NCBI GenBank assembly: GCA_029216955.1
Contig: JANAVB010009599.1
Coordinates: 3,670,982-3,734,981 of the forward strand
Direction: 5' to 3'
Origin: Iris pallida
Taxonomy: Eukaryota > Streptophyta > Magnoliopsida > Asparagales > Iridaceae
DNA length: 64,000 bases
The position numbers and the translations under genes were made by a program. A model generated the notes under the pieces. It was not told the origin of the DNA. It saw nothing but the letters and a program-made list of their open reading frames with translations, and searched no databases. This document shows, in pieces, positions 21,904 through 33,236 of the stretch. Positions within the stretch are counted from its first letter, which is position 1, and every line of letters starts with the position of its first letter.

Positions 21904-23006
21904 TGTTGGCCCAATGATTGTATCATGTTTTTGAATATGGTTAATATGTTTAGTTTAGCATTTTATTATCACTAATCTTTATACTATCACTATAGCATTT
22001 CTACTTATACTTATACCTTTGGTGATATATGCCTATTGGTTTACACTTTAGTGATATGAGCTTTCTATCTTAAATTTAATCGAGTTGCCAAAATCAAAAC
22101 TATGTTTTTGATTATGGTTATTCAATTAAGTTTAATCATTATGATATCACTAACATTTATGCTATCACCTTATCACTTACTTAAACTCAGCATTGTCCTA
22201 AATGTGCATTAAACTTATTATACTTGCTACTATGTATATTGCTTTGTTCGTCTAACATGTACATACAGAAAAGCAATAAGCAAGATCAATGTGGACATAT
22301 GCAATGAAAAAATTATGGTGGGCCAAAGACGACGGATCCTACAAGATTTCTCTGAACCACCCGACGACATCTCCGGAGCCACGTACTCGGGGGTTCCGCT
22401 GCCCGGTCAGCGGACGGGGGTCGAGGGGGCAGCGCCCCTCGTCGGGGGTTCGGGGGCGAAGCCCCCGAAAGGTATTCAGTTTTCACAAATTGGATATCTT
22501 TGGACAGCTGCCGTCAAGAGAAAAAGCCAGCACCTATCAAAGGAAGAAGCCAAGACAAGCCATCATCATTTCAAGACTCTGCAGAAGCCTGCTCCTACTA
22601 CAGTATATTTGGAGTCTGTAATGAGTCTTAGGAATCATTGTAAACACAAGAAATAGATGGCAAAATCGAAAGCTAGGGTAGATAATAACCCAGGACAATC
22701 TTCGGAATCCTGGCGGATAATCCGGCGGATCTCCGCAGAAATCCGGCGGAAGATCCGAATGGTCTCACAGAATACCTTCTGTGAGTGTTCGGATTATCCG
22801 GCGAAAAACCGCGGAATTCCGGCAGATTTTCCGCCATATGACCGTTTGCATTCCAACGGTCGGATTTTACGAATGATTGATCCCAACGGCTCTATTTGTA
22901 GCCGTTGGACTATACAGGCGGATGATCCGGCGAATTTTCGCAAAAATCCGGCGGATGATCCGTCAGCCTGTGAAAGTTGCATTATTGCACTTTCTTTTGC
23001 TTTGGT

Positions 23007-23014
23007 TATAAATA
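23007..23014 (+). promoter_or_regulatory. TATA box of SIRE-like 5' LTR
   Basis: TATAAATA followed by GCCTTGAACCCCTTCATTC. Copy in LTR2 at 29606-29613. Confidence 0.7.
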
Positions 23015-23193
23015 GCCTTGAACCCCTTCATTCAAGGTTGATGCTTTGAGCCTAAAAATTTCTAAACCACCAAAGCCTATCCACAAACAACTCTACAAAA
23101 TTTTTATTTGCCATCCACAAATTGTGTTAGAGTTATTGAGTTGAAAAGTGAGATCTTCATCCTATTGTAAGGAGATCAAAACCTATTGTGAAA

Positions 23194-23335
23194 GGTTGAA
23201 GTTGGAGAGTCTTCGTATCCAAACTCTCGGTTGAAGTTGGAGAGTCTTCGTATCCAAACTCTCGGTTGAAGTTGGGGAGTCTTCGTATCCAAACTCTCGG
23301 TTGAAGTCGGAGAGGCCTTCGGATTAAAGCTCTCG
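23194..23335 (+). repeat. 35-bp tandem repeats in SIRE-like LTR R/U5
   Basis: Three nearly perfect 35-bp units starting GGTTGAAGTTGGAGAGTC and a fourth diverged unit (GGTTGAAGTCGGAGAGGCC). They lie about 180 bp after the TATA box, so they would be transcribed. The same array is in LTR2 at about 29793-29934. Confidence 0.9.
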
Positions 23336-23579
23336 TGTAAGAAGTTGGCGAGTTCTTCGAATCCAAACTCGTGTGTAACTATTTGCTCAAATAGTGGATT
23401 CAATCCGGAGAGAGTTCCGGGACTGGATTGCCTCTAGGAAGGATACCAGGATACATCGGGTGTCGGTATTGTTATTGCTTCTTATCTTGTACTTATATTT
23501 TTAAATTGCCTATTAGCTTGTGCTAAGTGCTTGATTAGTTAGCTTGACCCTATTCACCCCCCCTTAGGGTTCCTACAAT

Positions 23580-23591
23580 TGGTATCAGAGC
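23580..23591 (+). promoter_or_regulatory. tRNA-iMet primer-binding site of SIRE-like element
   Basis: TGGTATCAGAGC two bases after LTR1. Confidence 0.92.
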
Positions 23592-23645
23592 AAGGACTCT
23601 ATTGTTAGGCTTAACATCCTTAGAGTAGATCCTTGTTATTTTTCT

Positions 23646-24419
23646 ATGGCATCGTATTCCTCCTACTCCTCCTCCGATAAAGAGGGTTTTACTTCTAGTA
23701 GCATAGACAATCATGTTTCTTCTAAATGCAAGAAATGCTCTAAGTGGAAAGCCATGGCTAAACAATCCTTAGAGATTCTTAACAACCTTCATTCTACAAA
23801 TGAAGAACTTTCTGAAAAGGTTATTCATTTAGAAGAAGCAAATGAGTTTTTGAGAAATGAAAACAATGTTTTATTATCTAGACTTGATTCTCAAAACTCA
23901 TCTTGTGTTTCTTTAAAGAGTTTGAATGAGGCTTTAATTTTGAAAATCAAATCTCTTTCCTCATCAATAGAAGATCTTAAGAGGCAAACTCATGAGTTAA
24001 ATCATTTGCATGATTCTTCTATTGACTCTTTAAAGAAACAAAACGATGATTTTATTTCTAGAATTGTTTTATTTGAAAAAGAGAATAATGCTTTAAATGT
24101 TAAATTTGATTCTCTTACTTGTATGCATGATGATTTGATATTAGAACATGATATTCTTAAGACCAAATCCATGCATGCTCACTCTAGAGACATTCATCAT
24201 TCTAGTATGTCACATGTTCATAACCATGCTCATTCTGATACATGTGCACACACTAGCATTAGATGCTTCTATTGCTCTCACATTGGACACATGAGCTTTA
24301 CATGCCCTATTCGTAGGACCTTCACTACCAATGCTAGAGTAAGTGCTATATGGGTCCTAAAGCTAATAAATGTGGATCCAAGTTTATTTGGATACCAAAG
24401 TCTTCATCTAATGTTGTAG
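23646..24419 (+). CDS. SIRE/Maximus-like gag fragment with coiled coil and zinc knuckle
   Basis: 257 codons from the ATG at 23646, 54 bases after the primer site. Residues 1-25 are Ser-rich. Residues about 45-185 are Leu/Glu/Lys/Asn-rich with heptad-like spacing (LEILNNLHSTNEELSEKVIH, LKRQTHELNHLHDSSIDSLK), a likely coiled coil. A His-rich stretch follows (HNHAHSDTCAHT). The CCHC knuckle CFYCSHIGHMSFTC (CX2CX4HX4C) is intact at about residues 208-221. The text after the knuckle shows that the normal frame is lost: a neighbouring frame reads GSKFIWIPKSS, the usual SIRE gag sequence before protease. The protein lacks the N-terminal capsid-like domain of full SIRE gag. It may still bind RNA; whether it is made is unknown. 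Confidence 0.75.
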   Translation: MASYSSYSSSDKEGFTSSSIDNHVSSKCKKCSKWKAMAKQSLEILNNLHSTNEELSEKVIHLEEANEFLRNENNVLLSRLDSQNSSCVSLKSLNEALILKIKSLSSSIEDLKRQTHELNHLHDSSIDSLKKQNDDFISRIVLFEKENNALNVKFDSLTCMHDDLILEHDILKTKSMHAHSRDIHHSSMSHVHNHAHSDTCAHTSIRCFYCSHIGHMSFTCPIRRTFTTNARVSAIWVLKLINVDPSLFGYQSLHLML

Positions 24420-27400
24420 GTGAAGCTTCTTGTATCGAGACATAGCACCGAGGAGCGTGTTGGTGGTTGCAAAGCTCAAAGGTCATCTTCTAAGCAGTTG
24501 CACCAACACAAGTGTGGCCACTAGAGCCACTTTGGTAACATGCTAATCGTTTCTCTTTAAATTGTTTATATTTGTAGAATCTAGCATGTTTTTCTTGATG
24601 TCTTGCTACTAGCTCACATTGATATCCTTTAGTTGCCTTTTATATAAATCAATGTGAGAGTTCTAGCATGCTTAGTTAATTTTTTTATTAATTCTTTTAT
24701 CTAGCATGACTAATTACTCGGCTTAAATGATTAGTTCACACTATGTAGTTTATCACTCATTTTCTATTAAGTGTGACATATTTGATTTATGCATGCTTGT
24801 TATTCTTAATCTCTATATTATGAAGCATGCATATCACTCTAGTCCATAGGAGCTTGATTTTGATTTGAGTTAATATGATTTTAACTCTCCGTCTTCAAAG
24901 TTTTTGAGGATAGTTACTTCTTTCCGATTTCTCATTAATTTGTAATATTTACTTTAAATCGGTATTTGTGAATATATATGTTTAGCACAAGCTTCTTATC
25001 ACTTGACAAGTATACACTTATACTTCCTTTTTAACCTTGTGCTTACATAATATGTTCATTATTGATTCTCATACTTTATCTTGATTATCTTCTTGAGAAT
25101 CAATTATGTCTTTGCCTAATGAAGTTTATTTATACATGTTTTTGAATTTGTAATGGTTTTTCAAATATTCATTAAGGATACATGACTATATACATTATAT
25201 TTTCATCTACATATAGTTCATGTATCTCTTATATTGATATCTATTTTTGTATAAATACCTTTATGTAGGCATATGAGTTAAGCTAAAGTTTTATATTTAC
25301 TTGAAGAGTATTTATTCATACTTGTTACTTTCAAACTTGTGCTTAACTCATACTCTAGCTATTGATTCTTTTGATCAAATTTGTGTATCTCTTTTTGAAT
25401 CAATTAGCTTCTTCCTTAAAGTCTTCTTTTGATGATATCTTCTTGACTTTTTGGTTGGCATTATGGATACATGTTCTTAATTGGTTTTTGATCTTTTCAT
25501 GTATGCCTATTCGTGATATATATAGTTTCATATATATTAGTGATTTCTAACTTTTGATATTTATTTGTTTTATACCTTTAAGTTAGGATGTTGAGAGAGA
25601 ATATTTGTTTATGCCTTGCACTTGACTATTTATGGAAGTTCTTTTAAGAATCACATGGTTTTGTGCTTTGTCTTGTTTTTATATTTATCTCCGTTTTTAG
25701 TGCACATTTTCAAATCGATATCTTCTATCTATGGTGCACTATGAAAGCTCTTTAAAAAATGTACTTCTTGATATCTTTAGCATTTAGCTTTCTTGATCTT
25801 AATGATCTTTCTTTGCTCATTCCTTGGGTTTATGCTTCTTTTTGAATTATTGTTGCCCAATGATGTTTTTGTAGCACATGAGAATACCTGTAATTGTTAC
25901 ATCATATTTCTCATGACTTTAGCTACTATGGTTTGAGCTTTTATGTTGAGATTTTCCCATTTCTAGAGAATACACTTATTTCATAATGGCTATAATATTT
26001 TGCATTCTCTAGATCGATCTATCATTTTATTATCTTGGGTTAATCTCAATATTTGGCAAAAAGATTTACTTTATTACGTTTTCATGAATATCTCTTTTGG
26101 CCTATACTTGATAAGAGTCTAATTCATTTATTTGTCATCTTATGCTCTTATCCTTGCTTAGTAAAGAGTCTATAAATCATTTTGTTCATTCAAAATGTAT
26201 TTTCCTCTTTGTGAACTCCTTGCTTAAGCAAGTATTTTTAGTGTTAGTGACTTAAGATTTAATGAGCACATTTATCTTGTTAATGGCTTCCCTCATTAAT
26301 CTTATTTGGATTATATAATTTGCTTATTTGTGATATATTATTAAGCTATATAATTTTGGCTCACTTTCACACATCTAGCTATTGTTTTTCTTTTCAATCT
26401 ATATAAGATATGCTAGTTTACATAAACAAGATCTATGATTCTTCTAAAATGTAAATTTGTATCCTATTTTAGATACATATGTTTATTCTCTAAAACTAGT
26501 TTTACAAATTCTTGATTAGATCTTGTTTCTCTTGGAGATTTGTGATTCCTTTCTTTAAGTCTCATTCCTTATTAATCATTAGCATGTCTCTCTTAAATTT
26601 CTCTCACTTTTTGAGTCATGATTTTATCGTATTTTCATTACATCTCTTTAGATTGAATGAGTGATCATTTTGAGATTGACTCTTTTCCATATTTTTCATT
26701 GATCTGTAAGATTCTTTATAAATATGGATTTTGAATTTTGTCTTGATGAGATTTATCATTGGATCATGTTTATTCATTTGTTTTCTTTATGAATGATCCT
26801 AATGATTAAGTAGTCTTAAATTATCTAGTTATGAGATTATCAAGTTAATTTATTACTCTACTTTGACTACTCATGGTTTATCACATATGACCTTTTCTAC
26901 TTGAACTTTATGGGTTATTAATTTACCATTAGCAAGGTTTGGATTTATCCGTTGTTGGATAAATATGTGGTACAACATACCTAGTCCATGCAAAGTAATA
27001 AATTGGTTGATTCTTTCTTAATTAGATAATCATGGACATGATGTTTGAGTTTTATTTTATTTTATTTTTGAGCTATATTCTGTCTATCATCATGATTGTT
27101 CTTAATTGACGTTATTCTTTTTTATGATGACATTTTCTCAAAGGATAACATACATTGATCTATCATATTTATATATAAAATCCTTCTATATAGGTTAATG
27201 TATGCTATCTTTTGATTTTACGTGCTTAATTCGAATATTCTTTTGATCCTTCATCTTTAGTGGCTATTAATTGGATATCTCTTCTTGACTAAAGATGACG
27301 TTATTCATTTTATGATGATTTTATAGCCTTATATGCATTGAACAAGGGGAATAAATCCATAGTTGATTTATCCCTAGATTTTGATGCTATAAGTGCTTAG

Positions 27401-28495
27401 AAACTAGTTACGCATATTTTGAGGGGGAGCAAATAAATTGTTTTAATTCATCTATACCCTCTAATATGTCGTATACCTAGTTCATCATGGACCCATATTT
27501 TCTTCTATTTCATTTCTTATTGATTGAGGTCATGATATTTTTATTTTGAAGGGTTTTTGAGAGTGTATGTGATTGTCCTTATTTTCTTATCTCTCTCTTT
27601 CATATGGGTTAAATATGTCATCTTGCTAATATTAACTTTCAGATCTTATCTTGATGAATATTATGCTTTCGTTAATTTGGTTTTTCTTTCATGCTTAATT
27701 GATTTGGCTTTCCTTGTTGAGGACTTATCCAAAATTCATGATTTTTATCTACTTTGGTAGTACTTTGAGGGGGAGCATTCAAGTCGACTGAATTTCTCCT
27801 TCTCAAGTATTTTTTTTTCTCCTTTACCTTCATGTTTATCTAAAGGGTATTCATATAGCATGATAAGGTAATTGAGTTCAAATGCATGAACTTGGATAAG
27901 CATATAGATCTTGCAAATAATGTTTCAAGTTTATTTAATTTCATATCTCAATTGGTATCTATTAGTTGCAATTATCTATTCCTCATGGCTTTTGTTTGAA
28001 ATCCTTTATTTCATAGTCCTCTTCCGAAACTGGAGCAATATATTTCATATCCTATTGTGTTTTGGATCTATTCCTTGGATTTCAAGTTGGTAAACTACTT
28101 ATTTCTTGTTTTTCAAATACTTTTAGTTTTACCAACCATATTGTGTTTTGACAAGCATTTTTTTTAGTACTCTACATTTGGCATATAGTTTTATACACTT
28201 GTCTTTACACACTTCTCCCATTGTTTTTCATTAGTATTCTTAATCATGATTGTCTATAAGTTCCCCATGCTCTGATTTCTATGCTTGAGATTGATTTCTT
28301 TTTATCTCTTAGTACGGGGGAGCCTATTTTTGATCATGTCAAAGGGGGAGAAGTAAGTTTAAGTATGCTTTTATAAGTAATCTAAGTAGTATGCTTTTAG
28401 TGATATTGCTTATGTCTTGTGTATATTAGTGATACATGCATCTGTTCTGTCCATACTAAACTTAACCGATTTGCCATAATCAAAAAGGGGGAGAT
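24420..28495 (+). other. 4-kb AT-rich internal region of SIRE-like element, no pol
   Basis: T-rich, stop-rich sequence with no protease, integrase, YVDD or RNase H motif in any frame. Several PPT-like purine tracts occur: GAGGGGGAGC at 27421 and 27767, GGGGGAGC at 28316, AAAGGGGGAG at 28341, and the real PPT at 28482-28495. Short ORFs here have no recognisable motif. Confidence 0.7.
28482..28495 (+). promoter_or_regulatory. Polypurine tract of SIRE-like element
   Basis: AAAAAGGGGGAGAT directly before LTR2; primes plus-strand synthesis in LTR retrotransposons. Confidence 0.85.
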
Positions 28496-30177
28496 TGTTG
28501 GCCCAATGATTGTATCATATTTTTGAATATGGTTAATATGTTTAGTTTAGCATTTTATTATCACTAATCTTTATACTATCACTATAGCATTTCTACTTAT
28601 ACTTATACTTATACCTTTGGTGATATATGCCTATTGGTTTACACTTTAGTGATATGAGCTTTCTATCTTAAATTTAATCGAGTTGCCAAAATCAAAACTA
28701 TATTTTTTTTATTATGGTTATTCAATTAAGTTTAATCATTATGATATCACTAACATTTATGCTATCACCTTATCACTTACTTAAACTCAGCATTGTCCTA
28801 ATGTGCATTAAACTTATTATACTTGCTACTATGTATATTGCTTTGTTCGTCTAACATGTACATGCAGAAAAACAATAAGCAAGATTAATGTGGACATATG
28901 CAATGAAAAAATTATGGTGGGCCAAAGACGACGGATCCCACAAGATTTCTCTGAACCACCCGACGACATCTTCGGAGCCACGCACTCGGGGGTTCCGCTG
29001 CCCGGTCAGCGGACGGGGGTCGAGGGGGCAGCGCCCCTCGTCGGGGGTTCGGGGGCGAAGCCCCCGAAAGGTATTCAGTTTTCACAAACTGGATATCTTT
29101 GGACAGCTGCCGTCAAGGAAAAAAGCCAGCACCTATCAAAGGAAGAAGCCAAGCCAAGCCATCATCATTTCAAGACTCTGCAGAAGCCTGCTCCTACTAC
29201 AGTATATTTGGAGTCTGTAATGAGTCTTAGGAATCATTGTAAACACAAGAAATAGATGGCAAAATCGAAAGCTAGGGTAGATAATAACCCAGGACAATCT
29301 TCGGAATCCTGGCGGATAATCCGGCGGATCTCCGCGAAAATCCGGCGGAAGATCCGAATGGTCTCACAGAATACCTTCTGTGAGTGTTCGGATTATCCGG
29401 CGGAAAACCGCGGAATTCCGGCAAATTTTCCGCCATATGACCGTTTGCATTCCAACGGTCGGATTTTACGAATGATTGATCCCAACGGCTCTATTTGTAG
29501 CCGTTGGACTATACAGGCGGATGATCCGACGAATTTTTGCGGAAATCCGACGGATGATCCGTCAGCCTGTGAAAGTTGCATTATTGCACTTTCTTTTGCT
29601 TTGGTTATAAATAGCCTTGAACCCCTTCATTCAAGGTTGATGCTTTGAGCCTAAAAATTTCTAAACCACCAAAGCCTATCCACAAATAACTCTACAAAAC
29701 TTTCATTTGCCATCCACAAATTGTGTTAGAGTTATTGAGTTGAAAAGTGAGATCTTCATCCTATTGTAAGGAGATCAAAACCTATTGTGAAAGGTTGAAG
29801 TTGGAGAGTCTTCGTATCCAAACTCTCGGTTGAAGTTGGAGAGTCTTCGTATCCAAACTCTCGGTTGAAGTTGGGGAGTCTTCGTATCCAAACTCTCGGT
29901 TGAAGTCGGAGAGGCCTTCAGATTAAAGCTCTCGTGTAAGAAGTTGGCGAGTTCTTCGGATCCAAACTCGTGTGTAACTATTTGCTCAAATAGTGGATTC
30001 AATCCGGAGAGAGTTCCGGGACTGGATTGCCTCTAGGGAGGATACCAGGATACATCGGGTGTCGGTATTGTTATTGCTTCTTCTCTTGCACTTATATTTT
30101 TAAATTGCCTATTAGCTTGTGCTAAGTGCTTGATTAGTTAGCTTGACCCTATTCACCCCCCCTATAGGGTTCCTACA
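28496..30177 (+). repeat. SIRE-like 3' LTR
   Basis: 1,682 bp, nearly identical to LTR1. Visible differences are single substitutions and small indels such as an extra ACTTAT copy near 28605. TATA box at 29606-29613. Confidence 0.92.
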
Positions 30178-33100
30178 CCTATGTCCCGCGCCTGAGAATA
30201 GGCCGTCCGAGTACAGAAGTTACCCGTGGGTGACTCCTTCCAGCCCCATGTGTCCGCCCGAAGTGAAGGATCGACGGGGACATGGGGAATAAGAGGCCGC
30301 AATATGGCCTCGTAGCGGTGACCCCTGATCGCCCAAGAAGAGCCTTCGAGCAAGCAAGCAACCGTCGTCTTCCTATAGGCTTCTGTGTCAACATGGTTCC
30401 CGACCCGCTTCAGGAAACTCTCGTACAAAAGCCAGGGGTCGAGCCACAAATCTGTGCTCCTTTCGTCCTTCATGATTCGTACTAATTTAGTACTAATCTC
30501 AGCTCTGAACTTCAAGATATGCTTGAAAGGAATTGATTCATTGTTATTAGTTTGATAAGTCCAGAAATTGTTCGCTTTAAGATATCGGCTTCGTAATCAA
30601 GCCGCCCACATAGAGTCGTATTGGAGGAAGCGCCAAACTAGTTTCCAGCCTGCAATTTTGTGCATGGTACGTAAGGAGCGGAGTCCGACTCCTCCCTCGT
30701 CCCTCGGTCTGCAAAGATCCTGCCATGAAATGGTATGTATACCATGTCTCCAAACAAAGTAAGCACACATCCTCTCCATCTTATCAATCGTAGAGAGCGG
30801 GAGCAGGGTAGACTGTAACCAGAAGCTTGCAAGGGACTGAATAACCGTGCGAACCAACTCAAGTCTGCCTCCAAAAGACAGATTTTTAGCTTGCCAACCC
30901 TCCAATCGCTTACTCACAAAATCAACAATGCTGTGGCACTCCTCAGCTCGGGCATAATTGATGGATAGCGGGACTCCAAGATTCCGAACTGGTAAGTCTC
31001 CTATGGAAATTTCTAAAATGGCAGCCTTCTCTTCCTTCTGTGAGCACCTACTGCTAAAGTACACGGTGCTCTTGTTTTTATTCAACCGTAAGCCCGTCAT
31101 CCTCCCAAACTCCTCCAGGATATCGGCTAATGCTGTAAGCCCTGACCTGGTCGGTCTCAAGAATACTAACAGATCGTCAGCATATGTGAGGTGCGTCACA
31201 TGAGACTGAACCTGATGAAACAAAGGGATCAACCGTTCCTGACAACTGGCCAAGTCCATAAGGCACGTAAAATATTCCATAATAATAGAGAAGAGATAAG
31301 GGGAAAGGGGACATCCCTGTCGAAGCCCTCGAGAGCTGGTGATAAACCCATGCGGTTGACCTCGGACCAGCACAGAAAACGTTGTCGTCGTGATGCACTC
31401 GTGAACACAGGCGATCCAAGCCTGGTCAAACCCCATAGCCGCCATGATGTGACAGAGAAAAGCTCTATTGACTGTGTCGTAAGCCTTTCTCAGGTCTAAT
31501 TTGATACAAGCTCGATCCGAACCCGGCCTATTGAACTCTCGAACCAGTTCATGACCCAATAAACTGTGTTCTGCGATAGACCTTCCTTTAATGAAAGTCG
31601 CCTAGTTATTAGAGATCAGCTCCGGCATTACAACCTCCATACGCTTACACATAAAATGTGTGATGATCTTGTACAAATAGTTGCAACAAGCTATTGGCCT
31701 GTAATCGTCAAGAGAAGTGGCTCCCTCCTTCTTAGGAATGAGGGTGAGAAAAGTGTGATTCATCTCCCGGAGTAACCTGCCATGCTGAAGAAAATCATTG
31801 ATCATTGTTGTAATAGGAACTTTGAGAACCTGCCAGTGCAACTTGAAAATTTTGCTATTAAAACCATCGGGCCCAGGCGCCTTATTAGGATCGGCTGTAT
31901 TTACAATAGCCGATATCTCCTCCTCAGAAGCCGGTGATAGCAGCATCTTATTCCCCGCGCTTGTGACCAATTTCTTGCAAATAATGTTAGGAAAGGAAGT
32001 AGCATAATCGCTCTGATTGTATAAAGAGGTGTAGAAACTTACAGCTTCCGCGGCAATGTCTTGCATTGTCGAAATATCCTCACCGTTAGAACCGATCAGC
32101 CGATTGATGTTGTTCTTGGATTGCCGTGCCTTGACTACGTCGAAAAAGAATTTCGTACATTTGTCGCCGTCCCGCAGCCAATTACATTTAGCCCGCTGAG
32201 CCATTTGAATCTCTTCGATGGTTCGTAATGCGCCCACCTCTCAGATGAGCTCGCGCTCGCGCGAGGCCAAGTCAGTATTGAGGATATCGGCCTGAAGCTG
32301 GCCTTGAAGTTCCCGTAACAGATTCTTTTTAGTCCCCAGGTCGGTCTTCTCCTGTCGCCGGCTCCATCCCCGCAGAGCCTCCTTGGCCGCTCTAAGCTGG
32401 CCGACCAAGGCAAACTGAATGTTCCCGAGGACGGGCGTCGCCAAGGCTGCCTGGACGGTGGCCTAATATCCAGCCTTCATGAACCACGCGTTATTGTAAC
32501 GGAACGGCGTGTTCCTCCTGGGTATGTCCTCCACCATCTTGATCCGCAGCGGCGTGTGATCACTGGTTCCAGCGGCGAGACCTTCGGAGACCACGTGAGG
32601 GAATATGTCGAACCAGCAATTGTTCCCCAAGGCTCTGTCGAGTTGACATGCAACTCGCTTGATGGCAGACTTGTTGTTCCAGGTCCACATGTGGCCAGCA
32701 CGTTCAAGGCCCCGCAGACCCGAAACAAGCATACACTCTCGGAACTCTTCCATAGTCTTGTCCGGGACTTTCCTCCCCCCAACTTTTTTGTGAGAAAACA
32801 GGACGGCGTTGAAGTCGCCAATAGCCAACATAGGGAGATTATCGTTAGCCTCGGCAAAGATGCTCAAGTTACGGATATCCCGCCATAGGTGTCGCCGCTG
32901 TATACGGTCATTATGACCGTACACGGCACATAGGAGGAAACGCAGCCCACCTGTATTCGTCAGCACCACCGCAATGACCTGCTCAGATATGAGGGCCACT
33001 TGGCCTGACCAAGTGCGCTTGTCCCATCTCAACCAAATTCTAGCCATATCACATAAATGCAAGTTGTGAACCTGCTCCCAGTTTGCAGACGTTCGTCTAG

Positions 33101-33236
33101 TCAACATAGCAGCAGTCTTGATCTTAGTTTCAAGTAAGGCTGAAATCGAGCATTGTTCTTTGCGTAACACATCAGAGATCTCCCTCCAACGTCCTATCGA
33201 GCAGGCTCCTCGGACGTTCCACACGATTAGAGACAT
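30178..33236 (-). pseudogene. LINE ORF2: endonuclease and reverse transcriptase
   Basis: The minus-strand frame from the ATG at 33236-33234 stays in one register to 30178. The endonuclease (APE type) has NVRGA, LLETKI, AIGDFNAVLF, MWTWNN, QLDRAL and SDHTPL, all in order, ending near 32500. The reverse transcriptase has NKAPGPDGFNSKIFK, LTLIPKK, DDYRPIACCN, KLDLRKAYDTVNRAFL, GLRQGCPLSPYLFS and the active-site THLTYADDLLVF (about 31190), all intact. Four stops interrupt it: TAG 32463, TGA 32241, TAG 31602 and TGA 30597. No frameshift is seen. Discounting inserts, ORF2 would be 1,179 codons including the stop at 21421, close to the usual plant L1 length. The SIRE-like insert splits it before zf-RVT. 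Confidence 0.92.

Larger units (their letters stand above)
21904..23577 (+). repeat. SIRE-like 5' LTR
   Basis: 1,674 bp. It contains a GC-rich palindromic block (about 22385-22475), a TCCGGCGGA repeat region (22700-22990), the TATA box at 23007 and three and a bit 35-bp tandem repeats (23194-23335). ORFs inside are by-products of these repeats. Confidence 0.92.
21904..30177 (+). mobile_element. Non-autonomous SIRE/Maximus-like copia element (gag only)
   Basis: LTRs at 21904-23577 and 28496-30177 (TGTTGGCCC...TTCCTACA) are nearly identical, with TSD CCTAT on both sides. TGGTATCAGAGC at 23580 is the primer site, and AAAAAGGGGGAGATT just before LTR2 is the polypurine tract, a form typical of the SIRE/Maximus branch. 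The internal 4.9 kb has a gag-like ORF (23646) and then about 4 kb of AT-rich DNA without protease, integrase or reverse transcriptase. Its proteins must come from a related full element. The close LTR match makes this one of the youngest insertions in the window. Confidence 0.9.

Noticed and set aside
22289..23049. ORFs of 110-130 codons repeated at 28888-29648
   Set aside because: They lie in the U3 region of the SIRE-like LTRs and are duplicated only because LTRs are.
23194..23335. CRISPR-like array
   Set aside because: The 35-bp units are directly adjacent with no spacers; it is a plain tandem repeat in a plant LTR.
24420..28495. Small ORFs with hydrophobic stretches resembling membrane segments
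   Set aside because: T-rich DNA gives Phe/Leu/Ile-rich translations; no conserved motif and no codon structure.
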